A stretch of 64,000 bases of DNA, taken from NCBI GenBank assembly GCA_021234155.1, contig JAJEKV010000140.1, positions 1,085,407 to 1,149,406 of the forward strand, in the 5' to 3' direction. The translations under genes and the position numbers were made by a program. Origin of the DNA: Isoetes taiwanensis. Taxonomy: Eukaryota > Streptophyta > Lycopodiopsida > Isoetales > Isoetaceae. Every line of letters begins with the position of its first letter. Position 1 is the first letter of the stretch. This document shows, in pieces, positions 22,463 to 34,237 of this stretch. Below the pieces are notes generated by a model. That model was not told the DNA's origin. It worked only from the letters and a program-made list of their open reading frames with translations, and ran no database searches.

Positions 22463-23182
22463 TGATGTGCCCAAATACATTTGCAGACCATTGTTCTATA
22501 TTTTGCATGCATGTTAATATTTGGCATAACGAAATTGTTGTATAGTATTTTAGCCTCTAATGTTATGGTGCACCATTGATAGACCTTAGGCTAGAGGTGC
22601 AACTGGGTGTCTATTGATTATAGACTGGCTTGCAGAGTTGCCCTGAGGCATTGTGATATCAATGTCTTTTATTAAAGGGGCAACTATTTTAAGGATTTAA
22701 TTCTGGGAAGGGACTCGCAAGAGACACAAAACCGGCCTAGGCTTGTCATTCATCACAGCAGCAATATACAATGTTTGAAGAATGGAGAGGGGTAGCCGAC
22801 CATAGGAACAATATCGGGCTATCCCGTAAAAAAGAAATGTGCACAGGCAGTATGAAGGGTAATGGCGAGAACTTCTCATCGGGATAAAAAACCCCGCCTT
22901 TTCGGGTTTTTGAGGAAAACCCTAATGAGAAATGGTCGCCAACAACCTTGAATGTGTTGCCTGGAGAACCGAAGGAGATGGGTCGATGGCGAACACAAAA
23001 ATAGAAGGGACCCTAGACGACGGCATAAAACCTGCAAGCAAAATAGAGAACCCTAAGAAACACCCATGAATGGTTAGAGAGAATCAAACATGCATGGCAG
23101 TGACGCGGCAAGCTGTACAACAAGCACCCCAATGATGTGAGCGATGAAGACATATGAAAAATAACATAGCGAAAAGAGGAGA

Positions 23183-23365
23183 TAGCAGCACCCGTAGGGT
23201 GGAGAAGAGCGTCACCCAACGGGTGGAAGAACAACCATGTGAAAAGAAATGTGCGTCACCCTCAAGGTGGAAATAAACAGCATCATCCGTAGGTGGAGAA
23301 TAATGCGGCGTGATGCCGATGAAAAAGAAAAACATTATTATAGCAACACCCAAGGTGGATAACAA
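23183..23365. repeat. Micro-hairpin tract (copy E)
   Basis: Five units of CACCC-nnn-GGGTGG type (near 23189, 23213, 23257, 23285 and 23347), homologous in position and flanking text to the longer tract in copy D. Confidence 0.7.
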
Positions 23366-23515
23366 CAAAGAGTGCATGAACAAAAACATATGTAAAAAAG
23401 AGACGCGCAGGGCGGGAAGGGAGGGAAGCAATGAAAATGGAAGAAGTGATGCTGTGAGAAGACGCCGATAACTGGTCCCAAATGGGGAGTGGCCTTATAT
23501 AATGTCTCGTCTCTT

Positions 23516-23558
23516 CCCAGAATGACGATCGGAGGGCTCGAATCGATGCGTTTCTGGG
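23516..23558. other. loxP-like palindrome (site E)
   Basis: CCCAGAATGACGATC and GAATCGATGCGTTTCTGGG are imperfect inverted arms around GAGGGCTC. The right arm continues into the 37-bp direct repeat. Confidence 0.55.
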
Positions 23559-23610
23559 AAGGGACTCGCAAGAGACACAAAACCGGCCGACAACAAGAGA
23601 ACTTCCTGAA

Positions 23611-24578
23611 CTATAAGCCCAGCCGCCGCGAAACCTCCAAGTGTTGAGTCGGGTCACGAAGCACGTAGCAAGAGTGAGAAGAAGAGGAGCGCCAGCGACA
23701 GAGAGCGCGAGCAACATCATGTGGAACTCCTCGAGCCGCAGCTACCGATGCCCCACTGCGACGAGCAGAATGTGTACCATATTGGGATGGATCCAAGCCG
23801 ATAGCGAGAAGACAATCCCTCCACCATAAGCGGGCAGTCGGGTAGGATAAGTGGCGCAGAGAGGAGGGAGAGGTGCGAAAAAGAGGGCCGCCTGACGGAG
23901 GATAGAGGAGATGATAAGAACCCGTGGAAATCAGACGCTGGAGAATAGTTACGGGGCATGCGAGTGACGGCAAACGAGCTAAAGTAATCGTATGACCGCG
24001 GGCAAGTTGGTCTTGTTTGGAATGGCGGATAAGAATATCAACATGAGACAAGGAAAAGGAGAGATCACGCCAGTTGAGGGCGAGGGCCTCGGAGATGCGC
24101 AAAAAAGCTGCAAAGGAAAGCACGATGAGGGCAGCACGAGCCAGAGAGGGGAATGGGGCCGTGGGATGTGCGAAGTGGAGAACAATAGAGCGTACATGCT
24201 GAGGAAGGAGAGGAAGAAAGGTGCGGGGGGGGGGAGGGCCCGACGAGAGGTAGACCGACGAGCCAAGGATGGTAAAGGTAAAACCGCGGGGGAGGGAAAG
24301 TTGAAAATTTGATGAAAAAAGGAGATTGCTGCCGAGGCCGAAGTAATGGACGAGGGCGACATATCAGGATGATGAAGAGAGGCGAAAAAGGCGGCGACGA
24401 CGAAGGGGAAAGCAGGGAGATATGAAACAACATGTAGACGGCACCAAGCAACAACGCGACGGAACATAGCTATGTAAGCCGTGAGGGTGGATGGGGCGCG
24501 GGAGGAAAACACCAAATGCAAAGTAGATAGGAACAAGGGGACCTCCTGGGGAGTAAGTAAGCGAGAGGTAGCTGCCAT
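23611..24578 (-). pseudogene. Tyrosine recombinase of a YR transposable element (frameshifted)
   Basis: The C-terminal open frame (24123 to 23611) carries all the YR catalytic residues, numbered from its methionine: R9 in FLRISEAL, K36 in HSKQDQ, H118 and R121 in THSARRSG, W144 in CRWRSS, and the nucleophile Y153 in HSCYVLRD. This motif spelling is closest to transposon recombinases (DIRS, Ngaro, Crypton-like) rather than phage integrases; no family was assigned by search. The N-terminal half, in another frame (ATG at 24578; the frame is open from 24701), resembles the SAM-like core-binding domain: SSRAPSTLTAYIAMFRRVVAW, then helices to about 24300. The two halves join if the frame shifts near the G/C homopolymer at 24225-24240, so one indel there probably inactivated the gene. 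A TTTGCAG acceptor-like site upstream leaves room for an intron. No reverse transcriptase or RNase H was found; sequence upstream is cut off by the Helitron at 24923. Confidence 0.85.
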
Positions 24579-24922
24579 AAAACAACATAAAACCATGTTA
24601 AATTTAATTAAATTGACAATGAAAAACATAAAGAGCCACATGACGTCGACACCCTGCAAAGGGCGCCAATATATGGGGCAATAAAGCCAACGAAAATGCA
24701 TACTAAATAAGAAGCACTATGCAGAATGGTCCATGACTAGCAAATAACTTTAAGAACAAGATATATAACCCATAATGCACAATGACAGAACTAAGATGCC
24801 AAATATGGATGCACTAATGACCAAAACAAACCAAGGTCTCTCCAACTTCCAACAGATGAAAAACGATATAATATCTGCTAGATGGAAAAAAGGACAAGTT
24901 TGACAGCTCAGACAAATATATA

Positions 24923-27518
24923 TCTACTTACTTAAAAAGTTTTTGGGGGTTTTTGCTGATGCCGGTGTGCCCTTTCCGGCCGCCAAAACTCACGCTTTTT
25001 CCGGCACAAACGTTTTTTCCGGCTATTTTCTTCCTTGCCTTCAAATCATCACAGTTATACGAATTTTTTGAACGCTCAGGCGGCAGATTTTTCGGGGGCG
25101 GTTGATTATGGCAGTGATTGGGTTGGATCTACCTTACGGCTTAGGGTTTTAGTGGCGGTTCATTCCCCTGGCCCGTTATCAGGTTGGGCCGATTATACAG
25201 CTTGGCTAATCAAACATATGTTAGCTCATAGATCCTTAAATTTTCTGCACTGGATTGGAAATTTCTTGAGTACCTGCAGGGAAATGCAAACTGAGGTGGA
25301 AGATCAAGCATTCATATTTCGTGTTGAAGTAGCTAGATTCTCCTTATATTTTATTTGTTGCCATGCATTAAAATTATTCTTTTTCTTATCATAACATGCA
25401 AATCTATCTGCAGGAGGCAAAGTGGGCTGAAGAGTGGAGCTCTGTATCTGGACAAGACGAAAAATCGGCCGGAATAGGTTGAGTTTCGATTTGCCAGGAT
25501 TGAGTTTCTAAGTGCTCTAAATCTTTTAAGGGTAGTTTGAGTTTTGAAGATCGTGAGCAGTATCCAACTGCCCCAAATCCGTCAGTCCAAGCATATCTCC
25601 TGCGGCACTGCAAGTTTATACAGCAGCAGGAGATAAGGAGGCAGGCGATTCACAGGGGGGCTAACTACAGCAGCAAGGAAGGTATTCTTGCATTTGTATT
25701 TTGTTCTTAAGCAACTTCCCAGGTGCTGGATGTTTTTCTTGATGAAGGAAATTAAACCGGATGGGAAGACCCGTTGATGCATGACCCAGTTTATGGCTTT
25801 GGTCTTAAAGGTTGTGCCTATTTGCTTCCGGTTTGTAGCTTGAATATGCACACATAGGGACAATTTTGTTGAAATCTGGTAGCATCTATTGTATGCTTGC
25901 TTCTTTCAATGTTGGTGGCATCATCCATCTGTTTTTGCATTTTTGTACAGTTTCAGATCCCATTAGCCAGTCCACAAAGGTCACTCTATTGCTATCATTG
26001 CTTTCTTTTTTCATCCTTATGCAATTTTTACTAACATCCTTATATCATCCTTATTGCTAATATTGCTAACTAATGCATTTTATTGTTTTTAAAGTTTTGG
26101 CGACTCCATTTGAAAATGGAAAGGTGATTCTTAAGCCGGAGGGCTGATTATCAAGAAAGCTATAGTTCTCCGTTCAAAAATGCATGGACCGTACATAATG
26201 TTCGAATTTATGGTAAGAAGATGAGTTTACAAATTATATTTACTGTGTGCACTTTCCTTTTTATGTTTGGCATATTAGTTGTTGCTGATTAGATAGGTAC
26301 CAAACGTCTTCTGCATTTTTTTAATTTACCGTTTCAGCAAGGCCACATTAAATTTTTGTTTATGAAGTTGTCCATATCAGTTACACTAGGATTACAAAGA
26401 AAAAGAGAAGCAATGATCTGTACATTGCAAAGGACAATCTAGATTTTGCAAGGGATTCCTTGGGATGCCAGAGTTAGTTGTTTTTTAGCTTCTTCAGGCT
26501 TATAAATTTTTGAAAACTTGCATTTTAGCAGAAGTTCCAAGTCATAGTTGGCTTCATTTCTTTCTCGCCTTCCCTTCTGCCGGACTTTGGCAGATATGAA
26601 ATACATGGAAGAAAAATACGTGATGGAATGTTGGGTGTTAAATTTTGGTCTTCCAGCGTAATTCTGAACAGACATGTCCTTTGAGGAAATCGAGTTTTGT
26701 GAAGCAGTTTGAGATGATCCGGAAATTTCTACAGCTGTAAATTTGTGCATTTTAAAATTTTTGAAGCTATTCTTCAAGGTGAAAATATGCAGGGTATACA
26801 GCCTGAGGCTAATTGTGAACATTCTAATAGATATATGAGAAGTAAGGTCATGCAGTATGGATTCTTTAAACACATTAAACATGTTTGCTTTCCTGTTTAC
26901 TCCACGTCTCTGTCTTAAACATGAAATGATAATTTCGTGCTTTGCTGCATCATACATATAGAACGCAGAATTAAATAGATCCTTATGCAATCAAGACATA
27001 TGAACAGCTATTTAACAATGATGATTAATGCACTTACTAATCATTTGTATTAAGCTAATGGAATGGTGTACTTGGGACTGCTCAGTTATGTATCTGTTAA
27101 GTTATGTATCTGTTAATTTATGCAGGACCCCAACCTTACCAATATTTATTGTATCTTGGTAAGCAGATTTTATCCCAATTTTTGTGCTCAACATTGTTTT
27201 TCAAAGTGCGTGGCCTTGACCGCATTTAGGAGGCGGGCTTTAACTTGCTTGCATCCTTATGTTTTTGTGTTGCAGATGATAGCAGAACCTCTGTTCAAGG
27301 CATTTTGTATCTTTTGGACTTTCCGAAGTAGGTTTGCTCCAGATTCTTCGTGATTTCTTCTCAAAGCATGTGCATCTCAGCTGGCCCAAACATGTATCTT
27401 TTAGTTCCATTATGTTTTTGGTTAAGCTTCTATTATCTCTAGCAGTCCCAAGGAGTTTCCAGGCATACATTCATTCATTTTCATTTAGTTAAAGCATTGT
27501 ATGCTGTTTCAGAATGGA
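24923..27518 (+). repeat. Helitron 5' tandem unit 1 (2596 bp)
   Basis: Starts at the Helitron 5' TC and ends at ..CAGAATGGA. Subterminal TTTCCGGC motifs occur at 24975-25025. It contains exon-like segments on the plus strand (after TGCAG at about 25415; 27125-27160; 27277-27330) from an unrecognised gene, and a 183-186 residue minus ORF (26439-26990) with no recognised domain. Confidence 0.9.
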
Positions 27519-30114
27519 TCTACTTACTTAAAAAGTTTTTGGGGGTTTTTGCTGATGCCGGTGTGCCCTTTCCGGCCGCCAAAACTCACGCTTTTTCCGG
27601 CACAAACGTTTTTTCCGGCTATTTTCTTCCTTGCCTTCAAATCATCACAGTTATACGAATTTTTTGAACGCTCAGGCGGCAGATTTTTCGGGGGCGGTTG
27701 ATTATGGCAGTGATTGGGTTGGATCTACCTTACGGCTTAGGGTTTTAGTGCGGTTCATTCCCCTGGCCCGTTATTAGGTTGGGCCGATTATACAGCTTGG
27801 CTAATCAAACATAAGTTAGCTCATAGATTCTTAAATTTTTTGCACTGGATTGGAAATTTCTTGAGTACCTGCAGGGAAATGCAAACTGAGGTAGAAGATC
27901 AAGCATTCATATTTCGTGTTGAAGTAGCTAGATTCTCCTTGTATTTTATTTGTTGTCATGCATTAAAATTATTCTTTTTCTTATCAAAACATGCAAATCT
28001 ATCTGCAGGGGGCAAACGTGGGCTGAAGAGTGGAGCTCTGTATCTGGACAAGACGAAAAATCGGCCAGAATAGGTTGAGTTTCGATTTGCTAGGATTGAG
28101 TTTCTAAGTTCTCTAAATCTTTTAAGGGTAGTTTGAGTTTTGAAGATCGTGAGCAGTATCCAACTGCCCCAAATCCGTCAGTCCAAGCATATCTCCTGCG
28201 GCACTGCAAGTTTATACAGCAGCAGGAGATAAGGAGGCAGGCGATTCACAGGGGGGCTAACTACAGCAGCAAGCAAGGTATTCTTGCATTTGTATTTTGT
28301 TCTTAAGCAACTTCCCAGGTGCTGGATGTTTTTCTTGATGAAGGAAATTAAACCGGATGGGAAGACCCGTTGATGCATGACCCAGTTTATGGCTTTGGTC
28401 TTAAAGGTTGTGCCTATTTGCTTCCGGTTTGTAGCTTGAATATGCACACATAGGGACAATTTTGTTGAAATCTGGTAGCATCTATTGTATGCTTGCTTCT
28501 TTCAATGTTGGTGGCATCATCCATCTGTTTTTGCATTTTTGTACAGTTTCAGATCCCATTAGCCAGTCCACAAAGGTCACTCTATTGCTATCATTGCTTT
28601 CTTTTTTCATCCTTATGCAATTTTTACTAACATCCTTATATCATCCTTATTGCTAATATTGCTAACTAATGCATTTTATTGTTTTTAAAGTTTTGGCGAC
28701 TCCATTTGAAAATGGAAAGGTGATTCTTAAGCCGGAGGGCTGATTATCAAGAAAGCTATAGTTCTCCGTTCAAAAATGCATGGACCGTACATAATGTTCG
28801 AATTTATGGTAAGAAGATGAGTTTACAAATTATATTTACTGTGTGCACTTTCCTTTTTATGTTTGGCATATTAGTTGTTGCTGATTAGATAGGTACCAAA
28901 CGTCTTCTGCATTTTTTTAATTTACCGTTTCAGCAAGGCCACATTAAATTTTTGTTTATGAAGTTGTCCATATCAGTTACACTAGGATTACAAAGAAAAA
29001 GAGAAGCGATGATCTGTACATTGCAAAGGACAATCTAGATTTTGCAAGGGATTCCTTGGGATGCCAGAGTTAGTTGTTTTTTAGCTTCTTCAGGCTTATA
29101 AATTTTTGAAAACTTGCATTTTAGCAGAAGTTCCAAGTCATAGTTGGCTTCATTTCTTTCTCGCCTTCCCTTCTGCCGGACTTTGGCAGATATGAAATAC
29201 ATGGAAGAAAAATACGTGATGGAATGTTGGGTGTTAAATTTTGGTCTTCCAGCGTAATTCTGAACAGACATGTCCTTTGAGGAAATCGAGTTTTGTGAAG
29301 CAGTTTGAGATGATCCGGAAATTTCTACAGCTGTAAATTTGTGCATTTTAAAATTTTTGAAGCTATTCTTCAAGGTGAAAATATGCAGGGTATACAGCCT
29401 GAGGCTAATTGTGAACATTCTAATAGATATATGAGAAGTAAGGTCATGCAGTATGGATTCTTTAAACACATTAAACATGTTTGCTTTCCTGTTTACTCCA
29501 CGTCTCTGTCTTAAACATGAAATGATAATTTCGTGCTTTGCTGCATCATACATATAGAACGCAGAATTAAATAGATCCTTATGCAATAAAGACATATGAA
29601 CAGCTATTTAACAATGATGATTAATGCACTTACTAATCATTTGTATTAAGCTAATGGAATGGTGTACTTGGGACTGCTCAGTTATGTATCTGTTAAGTTA
29701 TGTATCTGTTAATTTATGCAGGACCCCAACCTTACCAATATTTATTGTATCTTGGTAAGCAGATTTTATCCCAATTTTTGTGCTCAACATTGTTTTTCAA
29801 AGTGCGTGGCCTTGACCGCATTTAGGAGGCGGGCTTTAACTTGCTTGCATCCTTATGTTTTTGTGTTGCAGATGATAGCAGAACCTCTGTTCAAGGCATT
29901 TTGTATCTTTTGGACTTTCCGAAGTAGGTTTGCTCCAGATTCTTCGTGATTTCTTCTCAAAGCATGTGCATCTCAGCTGGCCCAAACATGTATCTTTTAG
30001 TTCCATTATGTTTTTGGTTAAGCTTCTATTATCTCTAGCAGTCCCAAGGAGTTTCCAGGCATACATTCATTCATTTTCATTTAGTTAAAGCATTGTATGC
30101 TGTTTCAGAATGGA
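27519..30114 (+). repeat. Helitron 5' tandem unit 2 (2596 bp)
   Basis: Same length as unit 1 and nearly identical, with a few substitutions and single-base indels (for example one G missing near 27750). The minus ORF recurs at 29035-29595. Confidence 0.9.
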
Positions 30115-32714
30115 TCTACTTACTTAAAAAGTTTTTGGGGGTTTTTGCTGATGCCGGTGTGCCCTTTCCGGCCGCCAAAACTCACGCTTTTTCCGGCACA
30201 AACGTTTTTTCCGGCTATTTTCTTCCTTGCCTTCAAATCATCACAGTTATACGAATTTTTTGAACGCTCAGGCGGCAGATTTTTCGGGGGCGGTTGATTA
30301 TGGCAGTGATTGGGTTGGATCTACCTTACGGCTTAGGGTTTTAGTGGCGGTTCATTCCCCTGGCCCGTTATCAGGTTGGGCCGATTATACAGCTTGGCTA
30401 ATCAAACATATGTTAGCTCATAGATCCTTAAATTTTCTGCACTGGATTGGAAATTTCTTGAGTACCTGCAGGGAAATGCAAACTGAGGTGGAAGATCAAG
30501 CATTCATATTTCGTGTTGAAGTAGCTAGATTCTCCTTATATTTTATTTGTTGCCATGCATTAAAATTATTCTTTTTCTTATCATAACATGCAAATCTATC
30601 TGCAGGAGGCAAAGTGGGCTGAAGAGCGGAGCTCTGTATCTGGACAAGACGAAAAATTGGCCGGAATAGGTTGAGTTTCGATTTGCCAGGATTGAGTTTC
30701 TAAGTGCTCTAAATCTTTTAAGGGTAGTTTGAGTTTTGAAGATCGTGAGCAGTATCCAACTGCCCCAAATCCGTCAGTCCAAGCATATCTCCTGCGGCAC
30801 TGCAAGTTTATACAGCAGCAGGAGATAAGGAGGCAGGCGATTCACAGGGGGGCTAACTACAGCAGCAAGCAAGGTATTCTTGCATTTGTATTTTGTTCTT
30901 AAGCAACTTCCCCTGTGTTTGGATGTTTTTTTCTTGATGAAGGAAATTAAACCGGGATGGGAAGACCCGTTGATGCATGACCCAGTTTATGGCTTTGGTC
31001 TTAAAGGTTGTGCCTATTTGCTTCAGGTTTGTAGCTTGAATATGCACACATAGGGACAATTTTGTTGAAATCTGGTAGCATCTATTGTATGCTTGCTTCT
31101 TTCAATGTTGGTGGCATCATCCATCTGTTTTTGCATTTTTGTACAGTTTCAGATCCCATTAGCCAGTCCACAAAGGTCACTCTATTGCTATCATTGCTTT
31201 CTTTTTTCATCCTTATGCAATTTTTACTAACATCCTTATATCATCCTTATTGCTAATATTGCTAACTAATGCATTTTATTGTTTTTAAAGTTTTGGCGAC
31301 TCCATTTGAAAATGGAAAGGTGATTCTTAAGCCGGAGGGCTGATTATCAAGAAAGCTATAGTTCTCCGTTCAAAAATGCATGGACCGTACATAATGTTCG
31401 AATTTATGGTAAGAAGATGAGTTTACAAATTATATTTACTGTGTGCACTTTCCTTTTTATGTTTGGCATATTAGTTGTTGCTGATTAGATAGGTACCAAA
31501 CGTCTTCTGCATTTTTTTAATTTACCGTTTCAGCAAGGCCACATTAAATTTTTGTTTATGAAGTTGTCCATATCAGTTACACTAGGATTACAAAGAAAAA
31601 GAGAAGCGATGATCTGTACATTGCAAAGGACAATCTAGATTTTGCAAGGGATTCCTTGGGATGCCAGAGTTAGTTGTTTTTTAGCTTCTTCAGGCTTATA
31701 AATTTTTGAAAACTTGCATTTTAGCAGAAGTTCCAAGTCATAGTTGGCTTCATTTCTTTCTCGCCTTCCCTTCTGCCGGACTTTGGCAGATATGAAATAC
31801 ATGGAAGAAAAATACGTGATGGAATGTTGGGTGTTAAATTTTGGTCTTCCAGCGTAATTCTGAACAGACATGTCCTTTGAGGAAATCGAGTTTTGTGAAG
31901 CAGTTTGAGATGATCCGGAAATTTCTACAGCTGTAAATTTGTGCATTTTAAAATTTTTGAAGCTATTCTTCAAGGTGAAAATATGCAGGGTATACAGCCT
32001 GAGGCTAATTGTGAACATTCTAATAGATATATGAGAAGTAAGGTCATGCAGTATGGATTCTTTAAACACATTAAACATGTTTGCTTTCCTGTTTACTCCA
32101 CGTCTCTGTCTTAAACATGAAATGATAATTTCGTGCTTTGCTGCATCATACATATAGAACGCAGAATTAAATAGATCCTTATGCAATAAAGACATATGAA
32201 CAGCTATTTAACAATGATGATTAATGCACTTACTAATCATTTGTATTAAGCTAATGGAATGGTGTACTTGGGACTGCTCAGTTATGTATCTGTTAAGTTA
32301 TGTATCTGTTAATTTATGCAGGACCCCAACCTTACCAATATTTATTGTATCTTGGTAAGCAGATTTTATCCCAATTTTTGTGCTCAACATTGTTTTTCAA
32401 AGTGCGTGGCCTTGACCGCATTTAGGAGGCGGGCTTTAACTTGCTTGCATCCTTATGTTTTTGTGTTGCAGATGATAGCAGAACCTCTGTTCAAGGCATT
32501 TTGTATCTTTTGGACTTTCCGAAGTAGGTTTGCTCCAGATTCTTCGTGATTTCTTCTCAAAGCATGTGCATCTCAGCTGGCCCAAACATGTATCTTTTAG
32601 TTCCATTATGTTTTTGGTTAAGCTTCTATTATCTCTAGCAGTCCCAAGGAGTTTCCAGGCATACATTCATTCATTTTCATTTAGTTAAAGCATTGTATGC
32701 TGTTTCAGAATGGA
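30115..32714 (+). repeat. Helitron 5' tandem unit 3 (2600 bp)
   Basis: Nearly identical to units 1 and 2 apart from a small cluster of changes near 30912-30956. At its end ..CAGAATGGA is followed by TTCTAATTTG instead of a new TCTACTTA, so this is the unit still joined to the rest of the Helitron. Confidence 0.9.
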
Positions 32715-33739
32715 TTCTAATTTGAAGATGGTACTTTTATTTTGTATGGAGCTGAAGCCACCTGAATGTTGACAAGAAGAAGAAAGGATGGGGTCTATTG
32801 CATCAATCACTTTCTCAACTTATCAATTACTTTTCTCATGTCTACTAGATTTACTTTGCCAGGAACACCTAACTGTATTAGCATGTCCTGCAATAACTCG
32901 CTATAGATTTCTAGAGAAAGCTTTGGGAGCTACGAGGATGCTAAAATTTGGATTCTGAGAACATTTTCAACAAGATGGGGTTTTATAAAACCATCATGGT
33001 GCCATCATGTGCCTACTGTCACAATTCTAGGAATAGAACCAGGCAATGCAAGAGATGTTGGTTATGACACTAATTTTAAAATTGACTACACTCAAGTTTA
33101 GACTTGCAAGTTGGAGTCGTTATTTGTAACTGCAGCAAACTCAGTGCAGAGCAGAAAGCATAACTTGGATTCTCTATATATGGCAATGCAAAACCCTTTT
33201 CTTATGGCACTAATTCAGAAGTTGTATTTGAATTCTGATGTAAGTTGGAAAACCTATTGTCATTTTTGTAAGTGCAATCTTTGGAAAACACTATAGCACT
33301 GTCTTCTCAGCACTCTTAAGTTCTTTTTGTCATTTCACATGATAACGATGTATATTGGAGCTCTACTTGATAACTGATAATTGCAAATATATCAAGAGAG
33401 CATCAGACATGTAATGTTTCAGCAAGTGCAATAATACCCTCTTAAGTTTCCTAAATTTTATGCTGTAGCATGCAAGCAAAGTGCTTTTACATTTAGGTTT
33501 TTAATGTTTTTCAAATTACAAGTTTGGATGTAAGCAGCATATGTATCTTTTGTTTCTCAGATACTTTATTGTCAACAATAGCAATTATAGGGAAAACTTT
33601 GAGTTGTCTGTTGAAAGAGGAGCTTGGGCTACTCATAATGAGTGGAAGCGAAGCCTTTGACAGTTATGGCAATGTCATCCTTATTTTCTCAGTGAGCGAA
33701 ACATGTCATTTTTAGGTTGTTTAGGTTTCTGATTTTATT
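32715..33739 (+). other. Helitron 1 interior, no gene recognised
   Basis: AT-rich sequence between the tandem units and the conserved 3' region. Short open frames only. Confidence 0.5.
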
Positions 33740-34237
33740 ATACGAGCCTACCTTCGGGATGAATTATCTAATGTGCTTGATAGTCGTGAGACATCATGGG
33801 CAGTTCAAACCAATGACTTGCCCGTGCATTTCGCTTTTACCCGGGTAAGATATTATCTGGTGGTAGTGATGTGCGCCATGTGGAGATGCATATTTAGAGT
33901 TCCATCGTGAACTAAAGTACACCAATGAACCAAAACGAAATTTTGTGTTTTTTTTACATTTATGTACCTATTTTTTGTTGAATTAACTTAACTACTCTTC
34001 TGAAATCCATAAACACAAAGTTAATACATTGATGATACTGTCCTTAAACAATTTCAATAATAAAAACACAAAAGCAAAAAATGTTCATTTTTGCCAATGT
34101 CAACATGCGTTGTTGTCGAAGTTGCACATATGGACGTTAAAAAAGCCGAGTATAAACACATGTATGGACGTTAAAAAAGCCGAGTATAAACACATGTCAG
34201 GAGATTAGCCCGGCAACGCTGGGCACACGTTTACTAG
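33740..34237 (+). repeat. Conserved Helitron 3'-terminal region
   Basis: About 500 bp beginning ACGAGCCTACCTTCGGGATG and ending in the hairpin and CTAG, shared with 41.55-42.13 kb, 42.13-42.58 kb and 47.03-47.65 kb. This copy has a local 33-bp tandem duplication (GGACGTTAAAAAAGCCGAG) at about 34132-34197. Confidence 0.85.

Larger units (their letters stand above)
22700..23588 (-). repeat. YR-element 3' module, copy E
   Basis: Bounded by an identical 37-bp direct repeat starting TTCTGGGAAGGGACTCGCAA, at 22701-22737 and 23552-23588. Order on the plus strand: left repeat, AGGCTTGTCATTCATCACAGCA, long hairpin (about 22866-22940), micro-hairpins (23183-23365), palindromic site (23516-23558), right repeat, then the recombinase stop codon. 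Because the recombinase is on the minus strand, this is its 3' region. The left repeat meets the chromovirus 3' end. Confidence 0.75.
24923..34237 (+). mobile_element. Non-autonomous Helitron 1
   Basis: The 5' end TCTACTTACTTAAAAAG is preceded by A. The 3' end is a 7-bp-stem hairpin (GCCCGGC-AAC-GCTGGGC with one G-T pair, 34208-34224), then 9 nt, then CTAG at 34234-34237. Both are classic Helitron termini (5' TC, 3' hairpin plus CTRR, insertion between A and T). The first 7.8 kb are three tandem units of 2.6 kb. No Rep/helicase ORF is present, so the element depends on a partner. It interrupts the region upstream of the tyrosine recombinase. Confidence 0.8.

Noticed and set aside
24702-32714. 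Reverse transcriptase expected for a DIRS/Ngaro-type element
   Set aside because: None found upstream of the recombinase; the region is cut by the Helitron, so the element class is left open.
24923-32714. Long terminal repeats instead of tandem Helitron units
   Set aside because: Three adjacent units without an internal gag-pol region, starting with TC and with no PBS or PPT.
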